Shown here: piece by piece, positions 1 to 9,423 of the stretch
Layout: each line of letters begins with the position of its first letter
Numbering within the stretch: the first letter of the stretch is position 1
DNA from: JALZUE01 sp051251725
Lineage (GTDB): Bacteria; Pseudomonadota; Gammaproteobacteria; Enterobacterales; Alteromonadaceae
Assembly (NCBI GenBank): GCA_051251725.1
Contig: JBPOFN010000023.1
Location: 1 to 64,000, forward strand
Direction: 5' to 3'
DNA: 64,000 nt
Made by a program: the position numbers and the translations under genes
The notes under the pieces: model-generated
Database searches by the model: none
What the model was told of the DNA's origin: nothing
Seen by the model: the letters and a program-made list of their open reading frames with translations, nothing else

Positions 1-45
1 CTGGATGCTGGATGCTGGATGCTGGATGCTGGATGCTGGATGCTG
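1..45. repeat. Heptamer tandem repeat (CTGGATG)n
   Basis: Six perfect copies of CTGGATG plus a partial seventh (CTG) open the window, so the array may extend to the left. It lies beyond the terminator of the minus-strand gene that follows. Seven is not a multiple of three in reading-frame terms across copies, so it is unlikely to code for a simple repeat peptide in one short frame. It looks like a slippage-prone intergenic microsatellite. Confidence 0.9.
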
Positions 46-59
46 TAGTGATAGGTATT

Positions 60-95
60 AAAAAAGGCAGTACCGACAGTGTCAGTAATGCCTTT
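60..95 (-). terminator. Rho-independent terminator of the ThiF-nitroreductase gene
   Basis: A 15-bp stem (63-77 with 81-95, two mismatches, loop AGT) is followed, reading the minus strand, by six T residues (the A run at 60-65). It stands about 45 bp after the stop of the minus-strand gene at 140-2161. Confidence 0.7.
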
Positions 96-139
96 ATTTA
101 CTATGTTTGGGTAGAATATTCCGAGTAAGTGGTTAGCAG

Positions 140-2161
140 CTATTTCTTCGAGAACCTAAGCTCATCTAAACTTAATCTAACCGAACGGCTTGTTGGTGTG
201 GTAGAGCGGCCTAATCGGCCCATAAAGACAGAACGTTGAACATTGTCTTCACCAATTATACTTTTAAATTCAGCATCTACTTTGATAACATTTTTAACTG
301 CGGCTTGATTGGTGGTGAAATCGACACCATTTCGTAAATATTCTGAAAAAATAACCGGAGTTTGTTCTGGCTGAAAGCCTAATTTTAATGCCGTCGCTTG
401 TAACCAAAAACGCTGTACTGCTTTACCTGCGTTAACATAGTCTTCTGTTGATTGAGCTTGGTTGTCAGCAACAATAACAAAGTGGGCACAGCTTTTAATA
501 GCCGTAGAAAAATCTAATAACAATTTAGGGATAATAGTGCCGCCTAATTGATTTAATAATTTAAAGCGCTCCCAGCTTGTCATCGCCCATTGCGTTAATG
601 CAATATTTAGCGGATCTAAGCCAAGCGAATTGGCGGGTAATTTATCTTTGCTGAAGGTTGAATTGCAGTTTTTCTGTGGACTATTGTCTTTACTCAGTGG
701 CGTGAATTCCATAATTTTCGAATGGACATCGTAACCTTCTTTCATGCTTAAGCGCGTTGTGGCGTTAGCATACATAAATTTAGCCAAACGCCAGCGTTCA
801 CTAAAAGACTCTAACCAAATAACAGAATAACCAGTTGGCAAAATATCCGTGAGCTTTTGTTTTTCTAATACACTCAATGGCCGTGTGCCCATACGTTTTC
901 GCTGGACACAACGGGTTTGAATATAAGGAAGTAATTCGTGCTGTTGAGCTAACTGATCATTTTTGCTGATAGTTATTTTATAAGTTGGGTAAGTAGCATA
1001 GCCATCATCAGCTGGATCTTTACCTTCTTTATTGGTTGTTGGAGTAATCGCTATATCATAACCGTGTGATTGCGCCGCTATTTCAAAGTTTGCTAATAAA
1101 CAGCCAATAGCAAGTTTGCTGGCATTGCCTTGTAAGTCATAAACTACATGGTCGCTGGTATCAAATCCGTGCAGAATACAAGTATGTTCGTCGATTGGCT
1201 CGATACGATGGGGCTGCATATTGTCACCGCTAGGTGCCATTTTTGCATATTGATCATATAAAAATTCAATCGGTGATAAGTTTTTCGGTTCTTGCTTTTC
1301 AGGTCTTGGCGCTAACACTACGTTTTTGACAATATTGAAGGCTAATTTTTGAATTGGATTATTATTGCCAAATGGCCGCCATGTTTTTTTCATTTTATTG
1401 CGGTAACCGTCAAAATGAAGTCCCCATGGGGCCGTTAATACATCGCCGCGATTTAATAATATTTTGAGAACATAAGAGCCAGCCAAGCCGCCGCAAAGCT
1501 TAACGCCCATAGGTAATGACGGCGCCTTTTGGGCAATAAAGTCACTTGATGATGGATCAACTAAATAAGTTTTCTGCATTAATGACGGGCTAACACCAAT
1601 CAAAAATTTAACTAGTTGTTCATTTTCTGATGCACAGTCATTAAAACGAAAGTATTCTTCATAATTCATTGAGCCAGGCATAAAACAAAGTAGCGCAACG
1701 CCCATTCCTATTGGCGCAGCAGTTACTAATGGGATCTGTTTTTCATAACATTTTTGATAAACTAACTTACGCGCGCTTAAGGCAAAAAAATCGAGGCTAT
1801 CAACATAGATATCAACATTATCTAAGAAAGCGTCAACGTTCGTTTCGTTAATTCCCACAGGAAAATTATTAATTTGTGCTTCAGGGTTAATATCTTTTAT
1901 TACTTCTGCCATTACTTCTGATTTTGGCCGGTTAATAGTCGACATAAATGCGCCGGCTTGGCGATTAAAGTTATGTACTTCGTATTCGTCGAAATCAGAA
2001 ATATTAAATTTAGTGATACCTAATCGGGCTAAAGTCACTATATGTTCACTACCCACACCACCGGCTCCAGCCATCGCGACGCGTTTTTGTTTTAATAATT
2101 GCTGTTCATGCTCTGTAACCCAACCGATATTGCGAGAAAAAGCGTTGTTGTAGTCGAACAT
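140..2161 (-). CDS. ThiF/E1-like adenylyltransferase fused to nitroreductase-like domain (Rv1355c-like)
   Basis: A 673-residue two-domain protein. The N-terminal half is a ThiF/MoeB/E1-type Rossmann fold: GAGGVGS at residues 32-38, acidic D56/D58, and the N66-R67-Q68 motif that contacts ATP in E1-like enzymes. From about residue 310 the sequence resembles an FMN nitroreductase (a SGDNxQPH motif, as in nitroreductases that act on small substrates). The overall architecture matches what I recall as the Rv1355c family. The reaction is unknown; by family, activation of a carboxylate by adenylation plus a flavin redox step is plausible. The start has a good AAGGA ribosome site. The next gene on the same strand is an N-acyltransferase, 128 bp upstream, which suggests a joint role in making an acylated small molecule. 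Confidence 0.8.
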   Translation of the reverse strand: MFDYNNAFSRNIGWVTEHEQQLLKQKRVAMAGAGGVGSEHIVTLARLGITKFNISDFDEYEVHNFNRQAGAFMSTINRPKSEVMAEVIKDINPEAQINNFPVGINETNVDAFLDNVDIYVDSLDFFALSARKLVYQKCYEKQIPLVTAAPIGMGVALLCFMPGSMNYEEYFRFNDCASENEQLVKFLIGVSPSLMQKTYLVDPSSSDFIAQKAPSLPMGVKLCGGLAGSYVLKILLNRGDVLTAPWGLHFDGYRNKMKKTWRPFGNNNPIQKLAFNIVKNVVLAPRPEKQEPKNLSPIEFLYDQYAKMAPSGDNMQPHRIEPIDEHTCILHGFDTSDHVVYDLQGNASKLAIGCLLANFEIAAQSHGYDIAITPTTNKEGKDPADDGYATYPTYKITISKNDQLAQQHELLPYIQTRCVQRKRMGTRPLSVLEKQKLTDILPTGYSVIWLESFSERWRLAKFMYANATTRLSMKEGYDVHSKIMEFTPLSKDNSPQKNCNSTFSKDKLPANSLGLDPLNIALTQWAMTSWERFKLLNQLGGTIIPKLLLDFSTAIKSCAHFVIVADNQAQSTEDYVNAGKAVQRFWLQATALKLGFQPEQTPVIFSEYLRNGVDFTTNQAAVKNVIKVDAEFKSIIGEDNVQRSVFMGRLGRSTTPTSRSVRLSLDELRFSKK

Positions 2162-2289
2162 TAGAGGTCCTTAATTGATTAGCCGGTAGCGTTTGAATAT
2201 GAGATTGAGTTTCACTAAAAAAGTATAGCTAGTTAAGCCGGAAGTGAATGGAAAAATTAACAAATTTAGCATGAGAAAAATCGCTACGT

Positions 2290-3102
2290 TTATAAACTAA
2301 TTTGTTTTTCCATATCGACTTCAATTGATTGAAACAGCTTTTTAAACCCCGGTGTTAGATTATCTAAAAATATTGCAGCGTTGATATAGTAGGGCGCTCT
2401 AAGACCATGATAATCAACCGGTTTACCTAATTGAATAAACTTAATGCCAACAAATTTCATACTGCGGGCTAGCCTGGGCTCCATCATCACAAAGGCGTGT
2501 CTTTTCCCTGCTTTGAGTGCCAATGAAGCGGCCGCCATATATAGCCCAATTGCAATGAATGGAAAACAACGTAGCTCTTTTTCTGAATAATTTTTTTCGC
2601 TAATAACACCCGTTGCTGAACCGGCAAATTTATCGGTTTGACGGCGACGGAATTCAGAACGAACAGCTAAACGCGATATTTCACAAATTTCTTCTCGCTT
2701 AAATAATGCGGGATCAAATTCGTCGTGTTCTATTGAATCTCGGCAGTATCTTTCAATCGGTAAAAGTTCTTCCGGTTTGCTCGAGGTAACAATACGAACA
2801 CAGCTGGTATAGGTATCGGTTGGTTTGTGTTTAATCATGGCAAATAATGATTGAGCATCAAAATCATCGGTTTCCATGCCATCAGGCCGAGTCGGCTCAA
2901 AGTTGAGCTCTTCACAATATACATTATGGCGTATGCGAAAAACTTCTTTGGTTAACTCTTCAGTTGTTGCCACTTCGGGTTGTAAAAATTGGGTAAAATG
3001 TTGGGCAATATTTTGAGCGTCATGATTGACTTTAACAGAGGCAACTTTTTTTGCCATATTTCCAATGATCGGGGTTTTTAATAACCTTTTACTCCAGCTC
3101 AT
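2290..3102 (-). CDS. PEP-CTERM/exosortase-type N-acyltransferase (N-acyl amino acid synthase-like)
   Basis: A 270-residue GNAT-fold protein. The segment with RIRHNVYCEEL near residue 57 is the signature of the PEP-CTERM/exosortase-associated acyltransferases and their relatives, N-acyl amino acid synthases and LuxI-type autoinducer synthases, where the R-x-x-V-Y/F region lines the acyl donor site. These enzymes move a fatty acyl group from acyl-ACP to an amine. No exosortase or PEP-CTERM protein is visible in the window, so the system name may mislead here. A GAGGTAAGG ribosome site precedes the ATG. The ThiF-nitroreductase gene lies downstream on the same strand. Confidence 0.8.
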   Translation of the reverse strand: MSWSKRLLKTPIIGNMAKKVASVKVNHDAQNIAQHFTQFLQPEVATTEELTKEVFRIRHNVYCEELNFEPTRPDGMETDDFDAQSLFAMIKHKPTDTYTSCVRIVTSSKPEELLPIERYCRDSIEHDEFDPALFKREEICEISRLAVRSEFRRRQTDKFAGSATGVISEKNYSEKELRCFPFIAIGLYMAAASLALKAGKRHAFVMMEPRLARSMKFVGIKFIQLGKPVDYHGLRAPYYINAAIFLDNLTPGFKKLFQSIEVDMEKQISL

Positions 3103-3227
3103 CCTTACCTCGTAATGCTTTTAAAACAAGCATATTTCCTATGTGTTGGAACCTAACATAGATCAAAAACTCTAATTCTTAAGTATATCTAAGTCTCATC
3201 ATCTAGCTAGGATTATTTCTTCTCTAA

Positions 3228-4043
3228 TTAAATTTTTCTTGGTATCACTTCTTTGGCGGTGCAATAGCCTCTTTGAAAGAGTTCCTCTTTGCCTTTATTA
3301 TTCATGCTGAAATCAACAGCCGAGCCGCAGCCCGTATTCACTACTATGGTATTATGCCAAAAAGCGTCATTAATATATTCACGCGAAATGGTGGTCATAA
3401 AGGTTCTTATTAATAAGGTGACATAATTAAATATCGGAAAGAATCCATTAATCTTTAGCTCATCGTGTGAATGTTCTCCTCGTAATCGAAAACACAAAAC
3501 TGGTGTGCCATCACCCGCCCAATCGCGATGAAGGGCATCTTCGGACAAAATGCTGCCATCTACCATTAAATGTTGGCCAAAACTCTTAAAACTGAAAACT
3601 AAAGGGATCGACATTGAAAATCTAACCGCTAAAGAAACTTTGATATCAGGGGTTCTTTCTTTATCAAATATTACTGGTACTCCTCTTTTTACATCGGTGG
3701 CGACAATGTGTAAATTCATATCGAGCTCGGCAAAGGTTTTACCCCGTAGTAATCTGTCCATCCATTTTTCAAACAAATCTCCTGAGCTAAGACCGCCATT
3801 TCTGATCAGTTTGATAATTGAAAATTCTCTGAATTGATTATAATCAGTTTCAAGCGCGATCAATTTTATTTCTTTTACCGATAAACCCGATGCATATAAA
3901 CTACTTACGATACTACCGCCAGAAACCCCAACTAAATGATCGAAGCTAATATTAAATTCTTCAATTGCTTGTAAAATTCCGATATGTGCTGGTAGTCGTG
4001 TACCGCCACCGGCAAATATAGGAACGATTTTTTTATTTTCCAT
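3228..4043 (-). CDS. Patatin-like phospholipase
   Basis: A patatin-family lipid acyl hydrolase. It shows the GGGxR oxyanion segment near the N-terminus, the nucleophile elbow G-V-S-G-G (serine of the Ser-Asp dyad) and a V-D-G-S motif supplying the Asp. No signal peptide is obvious, so it is probably cytoplasmic or peripheral. I place the start at the ATG at 4043; a TTG seven codons upstream (4064) is possible but has no better ribosome site. It is on the same strand as the acyltransferase with a 125-bp gap, so it may or may not be co-transcribed. It is divergent from the serine protease gene. Confidence 0.85.
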   Translation of the reverse strand: MENKKIVPIFAGGGTRLPAHIGILQAIEEFNISFDHLVGVSGGSIVSSLYASGLSVKEIKLIALETDYNQFREFSIIKLIRNGGLSSGDLFEKWMDRLLRGKTFAELDMNLHIVATDVKRGVPVIFDKERTPDIKVSLAVRFSMSIPLVFSFKSFGQHLMVDGSILSEDALHRDWAGDGTPVLCFRLRGEHSHDELKINGFFPIFNYVTLLIRTFMTTISREYINDAFWHNTIVVNTGCGSAVDFSMNNKGKEELFQRGYCTAKEVIPRKI

Positions 4044-4143
4044 ATGATTTTGATTAGTAGCCAATAAAGTGTTGTTATATCGATAATTATGGTTAAAATT
4101 ATTTTTTTTACCGCATTTTTATATAATTTTATTTGGGATCCTT

Positions 4144-4920
4144 ATGTCATTAGTGTCATTAGTCAAAACTTTGCTGATCAGTTTGTGTTTGTTATCGGGA
4201 AATTTATTAAGCGCAAGTGAGTTACCTAAAGTGATCACTAAAATAAAACCGTCAGTAGTGGGTATTGGTATTCATACGCCGCTTTCTCGGCCGCAAGATA
4301 TTTTACGCGGTACAGGTTTTGTTATCGGTAATGGTAGCTACGTTGTTACTAATGATCATGTTTTGCCGTTAATACTTGATGATACCCTTAACCAAAAAAT
4401 GGCAGTATTTGTTGGTTCAGGTAATAACGCCAAAGTGCGAGATGCTGAAATTGTTGCGCGTTCAAAAACGCATGATTTGGCGGTACTGAAATTAGCAGGT
4501 AAGCCATTACCCGCTATGAACTTAGCAAATGATGACTATGTTGCTGAAGGCAACAATATTGCCTTTACGGGCTTTCCGATTGGCGCGGTATTGGGACTTT
4601 ACCCAGTTACTCATCGCGGTATTATTTCTGCGGTAACGCCGGTGGTCATTCCTGTTGATGATGCCAGACAAATCTCAATTAAAATGTTAAAGCGCTTACG
4701 TGATCCCTATATGGTGTATCAACTTGATGCTGTCGCTTATCCGGGCAATAGCGGTAGTGCTATGTATCGCGCCGAAACCGGTGAGGTCATTGGCATTATT
4801 AATAAGGTTTTTGTGCAAGAAACGAAAGAGTCGGTGATCAGTAAACCAAGTGGGATCACTTATGCAATTCCAGTTAAATATTTAAGAGAATTACTCAAAC
4901 AACACAATATTGCTATTTAA
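4144..4920 (+). CDS. Exported trypsin-like serine protease (DegP/HtrA-type catalytic domain, no PDZ)
   Basis: A 258-residue protein with an N-terminal signal peptide (cleavage near residue 24, after LLSA) and a chymotrypsin-fold protease domain. The triad is visible: H72 in VVTNDHV, D111 in HDLAVLK and S203 in PGNSGS. Unlike DegP/DegS there is no room for a PDZ domain, so it is a stand-alone periplasmic protease. It is convergent with yibQ; the spacer between them holds a short imperfect repeat. Confidence 0.85.
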   Translation: MSLVSLVKTLLISLCLLSGNLLSASELPKVITKIKPSVVGIGIHTPLSRPQDILRGTGFVIGNGSYVVTNDHVLPLILDDTLNQKMAVFVGSGNNAKVRDAEIVARSKTHDLAVLKLAGKPLPAMNLANDDYVAEGNNIAFTGFPIGAVLGLYPVTHRGIISAVTPVVIPVDDARQISIKMLKRLRDPYMVYQLDAVAYPGNSGSAMYRAETGEVIGIINKVFVQETKESVISKPSGITYAIPVKYLRELLKQHNIAI

Positions 4921-4948
4921 CTATTAGGAAATAGCGGTAGTTATTAGA

Positions 4949-4986
4949 GCAAAGGTGTAAAGTCGCAAAGGGGCAAGGGCGCAAAG
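4949..4986. repeat. Imperfect GCAAAG-rich short tandem repeat
   Basis: The spacer between two convergent genes is built from variants of GCAAAGG/GTAAAGTC, four to five imperfect copies of 8-11 bp, ending exactly at the yibQ stop codon. It resembles other short, locus-specific arrays in this window (1-45, 21960-21989, 27397-27465). Confidence 0.6.
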
Positions 4987-5754
4987 TTATTCGGTAATTT
5001 GCGCGGTTTTGTATTCGATATTTTGTCCGTTGATAATATCGGAAATAGGCACTAGCTCAATGTTTAACTCGCTTAATTTTGGAATAAGCTTAGTTAAAAT
5101 GGCAATGGTTTCAGGGTGTGGGTGCGCAATACCAACGGCATATTGATTTTGCTGGGCAATCGCAATTAACTGTGCAAACTGCTGCGAAATATATGCTTCA
5201 GTTAATTGATTGTCTAGAAACACATGGCGATGCAAACTAGGGACACCAAAAAGCTTAGCGACTTCTTCACCTTTACTGAGTTTAGTTGTCATACTGTCTA
5301 AAAACATCACTTCTTTTTGTTTTAGGTAACGCATGGTCCAAGCCATTGGCGAATATAACTGCGTGAGCTTACTGCCCATATGGTTATTAATACCAACAGC
5401 AAAAGGAATTTCGATAAAAGCTTTATTTAGTTGCTGTTGAAAGTCTGTTTCATTCATTTCACTAGTTAACGCACCAGGGCCAAGTTTTTTTCCGATAGTA
5501 GACTCCATTGGGATATGGAGTAGCACGTCTTTGTTTTGCCTGTTTGCTTGCAAAGCAAGCTTTTGGCCATAAGGGGTATGAGGCAAAACTGAAAAGGTAA
5601 TATTACCCGGTAAATCTAGTGCGGCTTCATCGGTTTTGCGATAGCCAATATCATCAATAACAATCACCACTTGTAATTTTTCTGCCAAGCTAATGGCTGA
5701 GAATAGGCTGGTGCTGAGCGCTATAATAATTGTGATAAAGAAGGTCTTAGGCAT
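4987..5754 (-). CDS. yibQ: Divergent polysaccharide deacetylase family protein (YibQ)
   Basis: A 255-residue exported protein with a signal peptide (cut near residue 24) and a divergent polysaccharide-deacetylase (NodB-like) barrel: VIVIDDIGY near the start, the LLHIPME strand and a late H-P-H-P motif. The family sits next to envC and gpmI in many gammaproteobacteria, as here, and is assumed to act on envelope glycans; its substrate is not known. It is the last gene of gpmI-envC-yibQ. Confidence 0.85.
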   Translation of the reverse strand: MPKTFFITIIIALSTSLFSAISLAEKLQVVIVIDDIGYRKTDEAALDLPGNITFSVLPHTPYGQKLALQANRQNKDVLLHIPMESTIGKKLGPGALTSEMNETDFQQQLNKAFIEIPFAVGINNHMGSKLTQLYSPMAWTMRYLKQKEVMFLDSMTTKLSKGEEVAKLFGVPSLHRHVFLDNQLTEAYISQQFAQLIAIAQQNQYAVGIAHPHPETIAILTKLIPKLSELNIELVPISDIINGQNIEYKTAQITE

Positions 5755-5808
5755 AAAAAATTATTCTTATTAGTTGGTGTTTTTACTGTGTTAATTAAGG
5801 GCGATAAC

Positions 5809-6963
5809 TTATCGGCACCATTTTCTGGGATTTACGGCTTGGCCTTGGTGTCTGATCTCGAAATAAAGCCCAGGTTGATTTTGTCCGCCACTTTGGCCAA
5901 TCAATGCAATTGGCTCTCCCGCATCAACTGAATCACCTACTGACTTTAATAACGCCTGATTATGACCATATAAGCTCATATAGCCATTGCCATGATCAAT
6001 AACTGTTACCAAACCATAACCTTTTAACCAGTTTGAAAACAGCACTTTTCCATTATGAATGCTTTTTACTTGGCGGCCAATCGGCGCTGACAATAATACG
6101 CCTTTCCACTTCAAATAGCCTTGTTTTCTGGTACCAAATCGGTGTTTGAGTTTACCGCTGACCGGCCATTTTAATTTACCCTGCAGTTTACTTAAGCCCG
6201 TTAACTTTTGCGATTTTTTCGCTAGTTTCGCTAACCGTTGAATTTCGATTAATAAGTTTTCTTCTTCGGCGACTAATTTTACAAGTAAATCTTGGCTACT
6301 TAATAAGTCTTTATTTAATTTTTTAATGGTATCCGAACGTTGGGCTTTGGATTGTTTTAAATTATTTTGTTGTGCTGTTTGTTTGGCTTGTAGTTGACTG
6401 AGCTGAGTTGATTTTTCTTGTTGTTGGCTGACTACAGTTAACAGTTCGGCAATAGTGGTTTTAAAGTTTTCAATTTCAGCAATACGTGCTTTATTCAAGT
6501 ACTGGTAATAACTAATAGAACGTTGGATTTTACTCGGATCTTGTTGGTTTAACAGCAGTTTTAGATAGTCGTGATTACCTGAGGTGTAAGCGGTTTGTAG
6601 TTGTTTCGCGAGTAAGTTTTCTTGCTGGATTTTTTGCTTGCTCAACTGCTGCTTTTTAGTTTCAAGCGCGGTAATTTGTTGTTGAGTGGCGGTTAATTCT
6701 GTTTGAGTGCTGTTTAATTTTTTGGCAATTTTAGCGATGGCAATATCGTCTTTTTTAAGTTGTTGTTCTAATGCCTGCCTTTGTTTTGCCGTTTGAGTTA
6801 TTTTCTGTTTTTCAGATGAGATCGCATGTTTGATATCATCAAGCTGCTTTTGTGACTGATTTTTATCTTGAAATGCAAAGGTTGAAAAACTTACTATGCA
6901 GCAAATACTGCATAGTAAGTAATTGAACTGTTTCAAAAAAACTTGAAACATCTGGTGCTGCAC
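5809..6963 (-). CDS. envC: Murein hydrolase activator EnvC
   Basis: A 384-residue protein: signal peptide (to about residue 30), a long glutamine/lysine-rich coiled coil (about 35-245) and a C-terminal LytM/M23 domain (about 270-380). The LytM part lacks the full zinc-ligand set of active M23 peptidases, as in E. coli EnvC, which activates the amidases AmiA and AmiB at the division septum. A matching AMIN-amidase-LysM gene is present at 34784. Its ATG overlaps the gpmI stop by one base, so the two are translationally linked. Confidence 0.92.
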   Translation of the reverse strand: MQHQMFQVFLKQFNYLLCSICCIVSFSTFAFQDKNQSQKQLDDIKHAISSEKQKITQTAKQRQALEQQLKKDDIAIAKIAKKLNSTQTELTATQQQITALETKKQQLSKQKIQQENLLAKQLQTAYTSGNHDYLKLLLNQQDPSKIQRSISYYQYLNKARIAEIENFKTTIAELLTVVSQQQEKSTQLSQLQAKQTAQQNNLKQSKAQRSDTIKKLNKDLLSSQDLLVKLVAEEENLLIEIQRLAKLAKKSQKLTGLSKLQGKLKWPVSGKLKHRFGTRKQGYLKWKGVLLSAPIGRQVKSIHNGKVLFSNWLKGYGLVTVIDHGNGYMSLYGHNQALLKSVGDSVDAGEPIALIGQSGGQNQPGLYFEIRHQGQAVNPRKWCR

Positions 6964-8507
6964 TAGTTAGCTAAATTCACTAACGTGCTACCTGTCATTT
7001 CTTCAGGTTGTGGCATGTCGATTAATTTTAAAATCGTTGGTGCAATATCACTTAAAGTGCCGCTTGCGGCCATTGTTGCTTTGCGACCAAAATAAATTAA
7101 TGGCACAGGTTCACAGGTATGAGCGGTATGCGCTTGTCCGGTTTCTGGATTAACCATTTGCTCGGCGTTACCGTGATCGGCAGTAATTAAACATTCGCCA
7201 CCGGTTTTTTCTAGCGCAGTTAACACGCGGCCAATAGCAACATCTACTGCTTCACAGGCTTTTACTGCGGCGTCAAATATACCCGTATGACCAACCATAT
7301 CACCGTTCGGGTAATTACAAATAATGACATCATGAGCGCCACCTTCGATTGCTTCGACTAATTTATCCGTTAATAAAACTGAGTTCATTTCTGGTTGTAA
7401 GTCATAAGTAGCCACTTGTGGTGAAGGTATTAAAACACGGTCTTCACCTTTAAATTCATTTTCGCGTCCGCCGCTAAAAAAGAAAGTAACATGTGCGTAT
7501 TTTTCAGTTTCTGAAATACGTAATTGGGTTTTATCGTGTTTTTCTAACCATTCGCCTAGCACATTATTTAATGATGCTGGTGGGAAAGCACAGCTCGCTT
7601 TAATGTCAGCCGCGTATTGCGTTAACATCACAAAATCCGCTAACTTTGGAGCTCGCGCTTTGGTAAAGCCACTAAAATTTTCGTCAGTAAATACGCGGGT
7701 AAATTGACGTGCACGGTCAGCACGGAAGTTCATATAAACAATCGAATCACCATCTTCAATGGTAATTTTTTCGCCGTTGGCATTACAGATACTGGTTGCA
7801 GCAACAAACTCGTCATTTTCATCACGAGCGTAAGCGGCATTTAGGCCTTCAAGCGCGTTATCAAATTGATATTCAGCTTTACCATCAACCATAACGTTGT
7901 AGGCGGCTTCAACTCTTTCCCAACGTTGATCTCTGTCCATCGCATAATAACGACCAACAATTGAGGCGATTTGGCCACAACCAATTTCATCGAATTTTGC
8001 TTGGGCATTTTTTAACGGTTGCTCAGCGCTACGAGGAGCCGTATCGCGACCGTCTAAAAAGGCGTGTAAATAAATCTTTTCTGCGCCGCGATTTTTGGCT
8101 AAATCGATCATCGCGATAATGTGATCTTCATGACTATGCACGCCGCCGGGCGACATTAAACCACAAATATGCACGGCTTTATTATTAGCAACCGCTTTAT
8201 CTACTGCAGCACATAAGGCTGGAGTATCTTTGAATTCGTTATCGGCAATAGCTTTGGTGATGCGAGTAAAGTCTTGATAAACAACACGGCCAGCACCTAA
8301 ATTGACATGACCAACTTCTGAGTTACCCATTTGACCTTCAGGAAGACCAACCGCCATGCCTGAGGTTTCGATCAGCATGTTGGGATAATTTGCCATTAAA
8401 TTATCTAATACTGGGGTGTTCGCGTGATGAATCGCGTTTGACTCGGTAACTTGGCTGTAACCCCAACCATCTAAAATAATTAATACTGTCGGCTTTTTAT
8501 TTGGCAT
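6963..8507 (-). CDS. gpmI: 2,3-bisphosphoglycerate-independent phosphoglycerate mutase
   Basis: A 514-residue glycolytic enzyme converting 3-phosphoglycerate and 2-phosphoglycerate in the cytoplasm. The alkaline-phosphatase fold is clear: D13-G14-W15 at the N-terminus, the phosphoserine nucleophile S63 in MGNSEVGH, a GGVHSHEDH segment and TADHGNAEQM near the C-terminus for the two manganese ions. Full length for the family. A TAGGAATTAGG ribosome site precedes the ATG. First gene of gpmI-envC-yibQ, divergent from yibN. Confidence 0.97.
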   Translation of the reverse strand: MPNKKPTVLIILDGWGYSQVTESNAIHHANTPVLDNLMANYPNMLIETSGMAVGLPEGQMGNSEVGHVNLGAGRVVYQDFTRITKAIADNEFKDTPALCAAVDKAVANNKAVHICGLMSPGGVHSHEDHIIAMIDLAKNRGAEKIYLHAFLDGRDTAPRSAEQPLKNAQAKFDEIGCGQIASIVGRYYAMDRDQRWERVEAAYNVMVDGKAEYQFDNALEGLNAAYARDENDEFVAATSICNANGEKITIEDGDSIVYMNFRADRARQFTRVFTDENFSGFTKARAPKLADFVMLTQYAADIKASCAFPPASLNNVLGEWLEKHDKTQLRISETEKYAHVTFFFSGGRENEFKGEDRVLIPSPQVATYDLQPEMNSVLLTDKLVEAIEGGAHDVIICNYPNGDMVGHTGIFDAAVKACEAVDVAIGRVLTALEKTGGECLITADHGNAEQMVNPETGQAHTAHTCEPVPLIYFGRKATMAASGTLSDIAPTILKLIDMPQPEEMTGSTLVNLAN

Positions 8508-8652
8508 GCCTAATTCCTATTAAATTGCGCATTGAAAGAACCCAGCTATTTTACATAGTTAGTAGAACATTTGCACTATTGAAGAAATATAAAATGAGCT
8601 GTTTTTTCAATTGCTTTTAGTATGTATACTGTAGCGAAATTTTTATACCTAT

Positions 8653-9096
8653 ATGATTCATTATTTTATGGAAGAACTTATTACGTTTATAAGTAGCCAC
8701 GCTTTATTAAGTGGTATTTGGCTTGGTTTAGTTGTGTTAATTACGTTTATGACAATTAAAATAAAGTTATCGCCAATTAAGCAGTTATCGCCGCAAGAAT
8801 TAACTTTTATTGTTAATCGCGAAAACGGTGTGGTTGTTGATATTCGTTCAGAAAAAGACTTTAAAACCAGCCATATCGTTGATTCAGTGCATTTATCTTT
8901 AGAAAAAGTAAATAAGAATGAACTGACTAGCCTTGAAAAATATAAAGACAGACCCATTATTGTTGTGTGTGCTGCTGGTATGACAGCTAACCGAGCGTCA
9001 GGTTTAATAATGAAAGCCGGCTTTGCTCAAGTTAGCATGTTAAAAGGTGGTTTAAATGCTTGGACAAGCGCAGGCTTGCCACTTGCTAAGAAGTAA
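8653..9096 (+). CDS. yibN: Membrane-anchored rhodanese-like protein (YibN)
   Basis: A 147-residue protein with one N-terminal membrane segment (about residues 12-36) and a single cytoplasmic rhodanese domain. The active-site cysteine C106 lies in VVCAAGMTA. It may pass sulfane sulfur or act in redox control; the exact role is unknown. It heads the yibN-grxC-secB-gpsA-trmL run, with grxC 26 bp downstream. Confidence 0.88.
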   Translation: MIHYFMEELITFISSHALLSGIWLGLVVLITFMTIKIKLSPIKQLSPQELTFIVNRENGVVVDIRSEKDFKTSHIVDSVHLSLEKVNKNELTSLEKYKDRPIIVVCAAGMTANRASGLIMKAGFAQVSMLKGGLNAWTSAGLPLAKK

Positions 9097-9122
9097 TTAG
9101 CAATTTCTACAAAGAGAAACTT

Positions 9123-9377
9123 ATGGCATCTGTTGAAATATATACCAAAGGTCACTGCCCTTATTGTCATCGTGCAAAAATGTTACTTGATGCTAAAAAA
9201 GTAAGTTATCAAGAATATAAAATTGATGAACAACCTCAATTACGTCCTGAAATGATTGAGCGTAGTGGTGGTGTCACCGTGCCACAAATCATAATTAATA
9301 ATAAGCCGATTGGCGGTTGTGATGAGTTATTTGCATTACAGTCAGCCGATAAATTAGATGCGTTATTAACCAATTAA
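9123..9377 (+). CDS. grxC: Glutaredoxin 3
   Basis: An 84-residue monothiol/dithiol reductase of the glutaredoxin family with the dithiol active site C12-P-Y-C15, the cis-proline segment TVPQI and the glutathione-binding GGCDEL. It reduces disulfides with glutathione in the cytoplasm. It sits between yibN and secB as in E. coli. A weak AAAGAGAAAC ribosome site precedes the ATG. Confidence 0.95.
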   Translation: MASVEIYTKGHCPYCHRAKMLLDAKKVSYQEYKIDEQPQLRPEMIERSGGVTVPQIIINNKPIGGCDELFALQSADKLDALLTN

Positions 9378-9423
9378 ATAGCAAATTAGTGTGCTTAGAC
9401 ACAGTAAAATAGGAAGATAAAAA

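Noticed and set aside
1..45. CRISPR-like array
   Set aside because: The unit is seven bases with no spacers; it is a simple tandem repeat.
8625..8630. TATACT as a promoter -10 for yibN
   Set aside because: No -35 hexamer resembling TTGACA at 16-18 bases; left out of the feature list.
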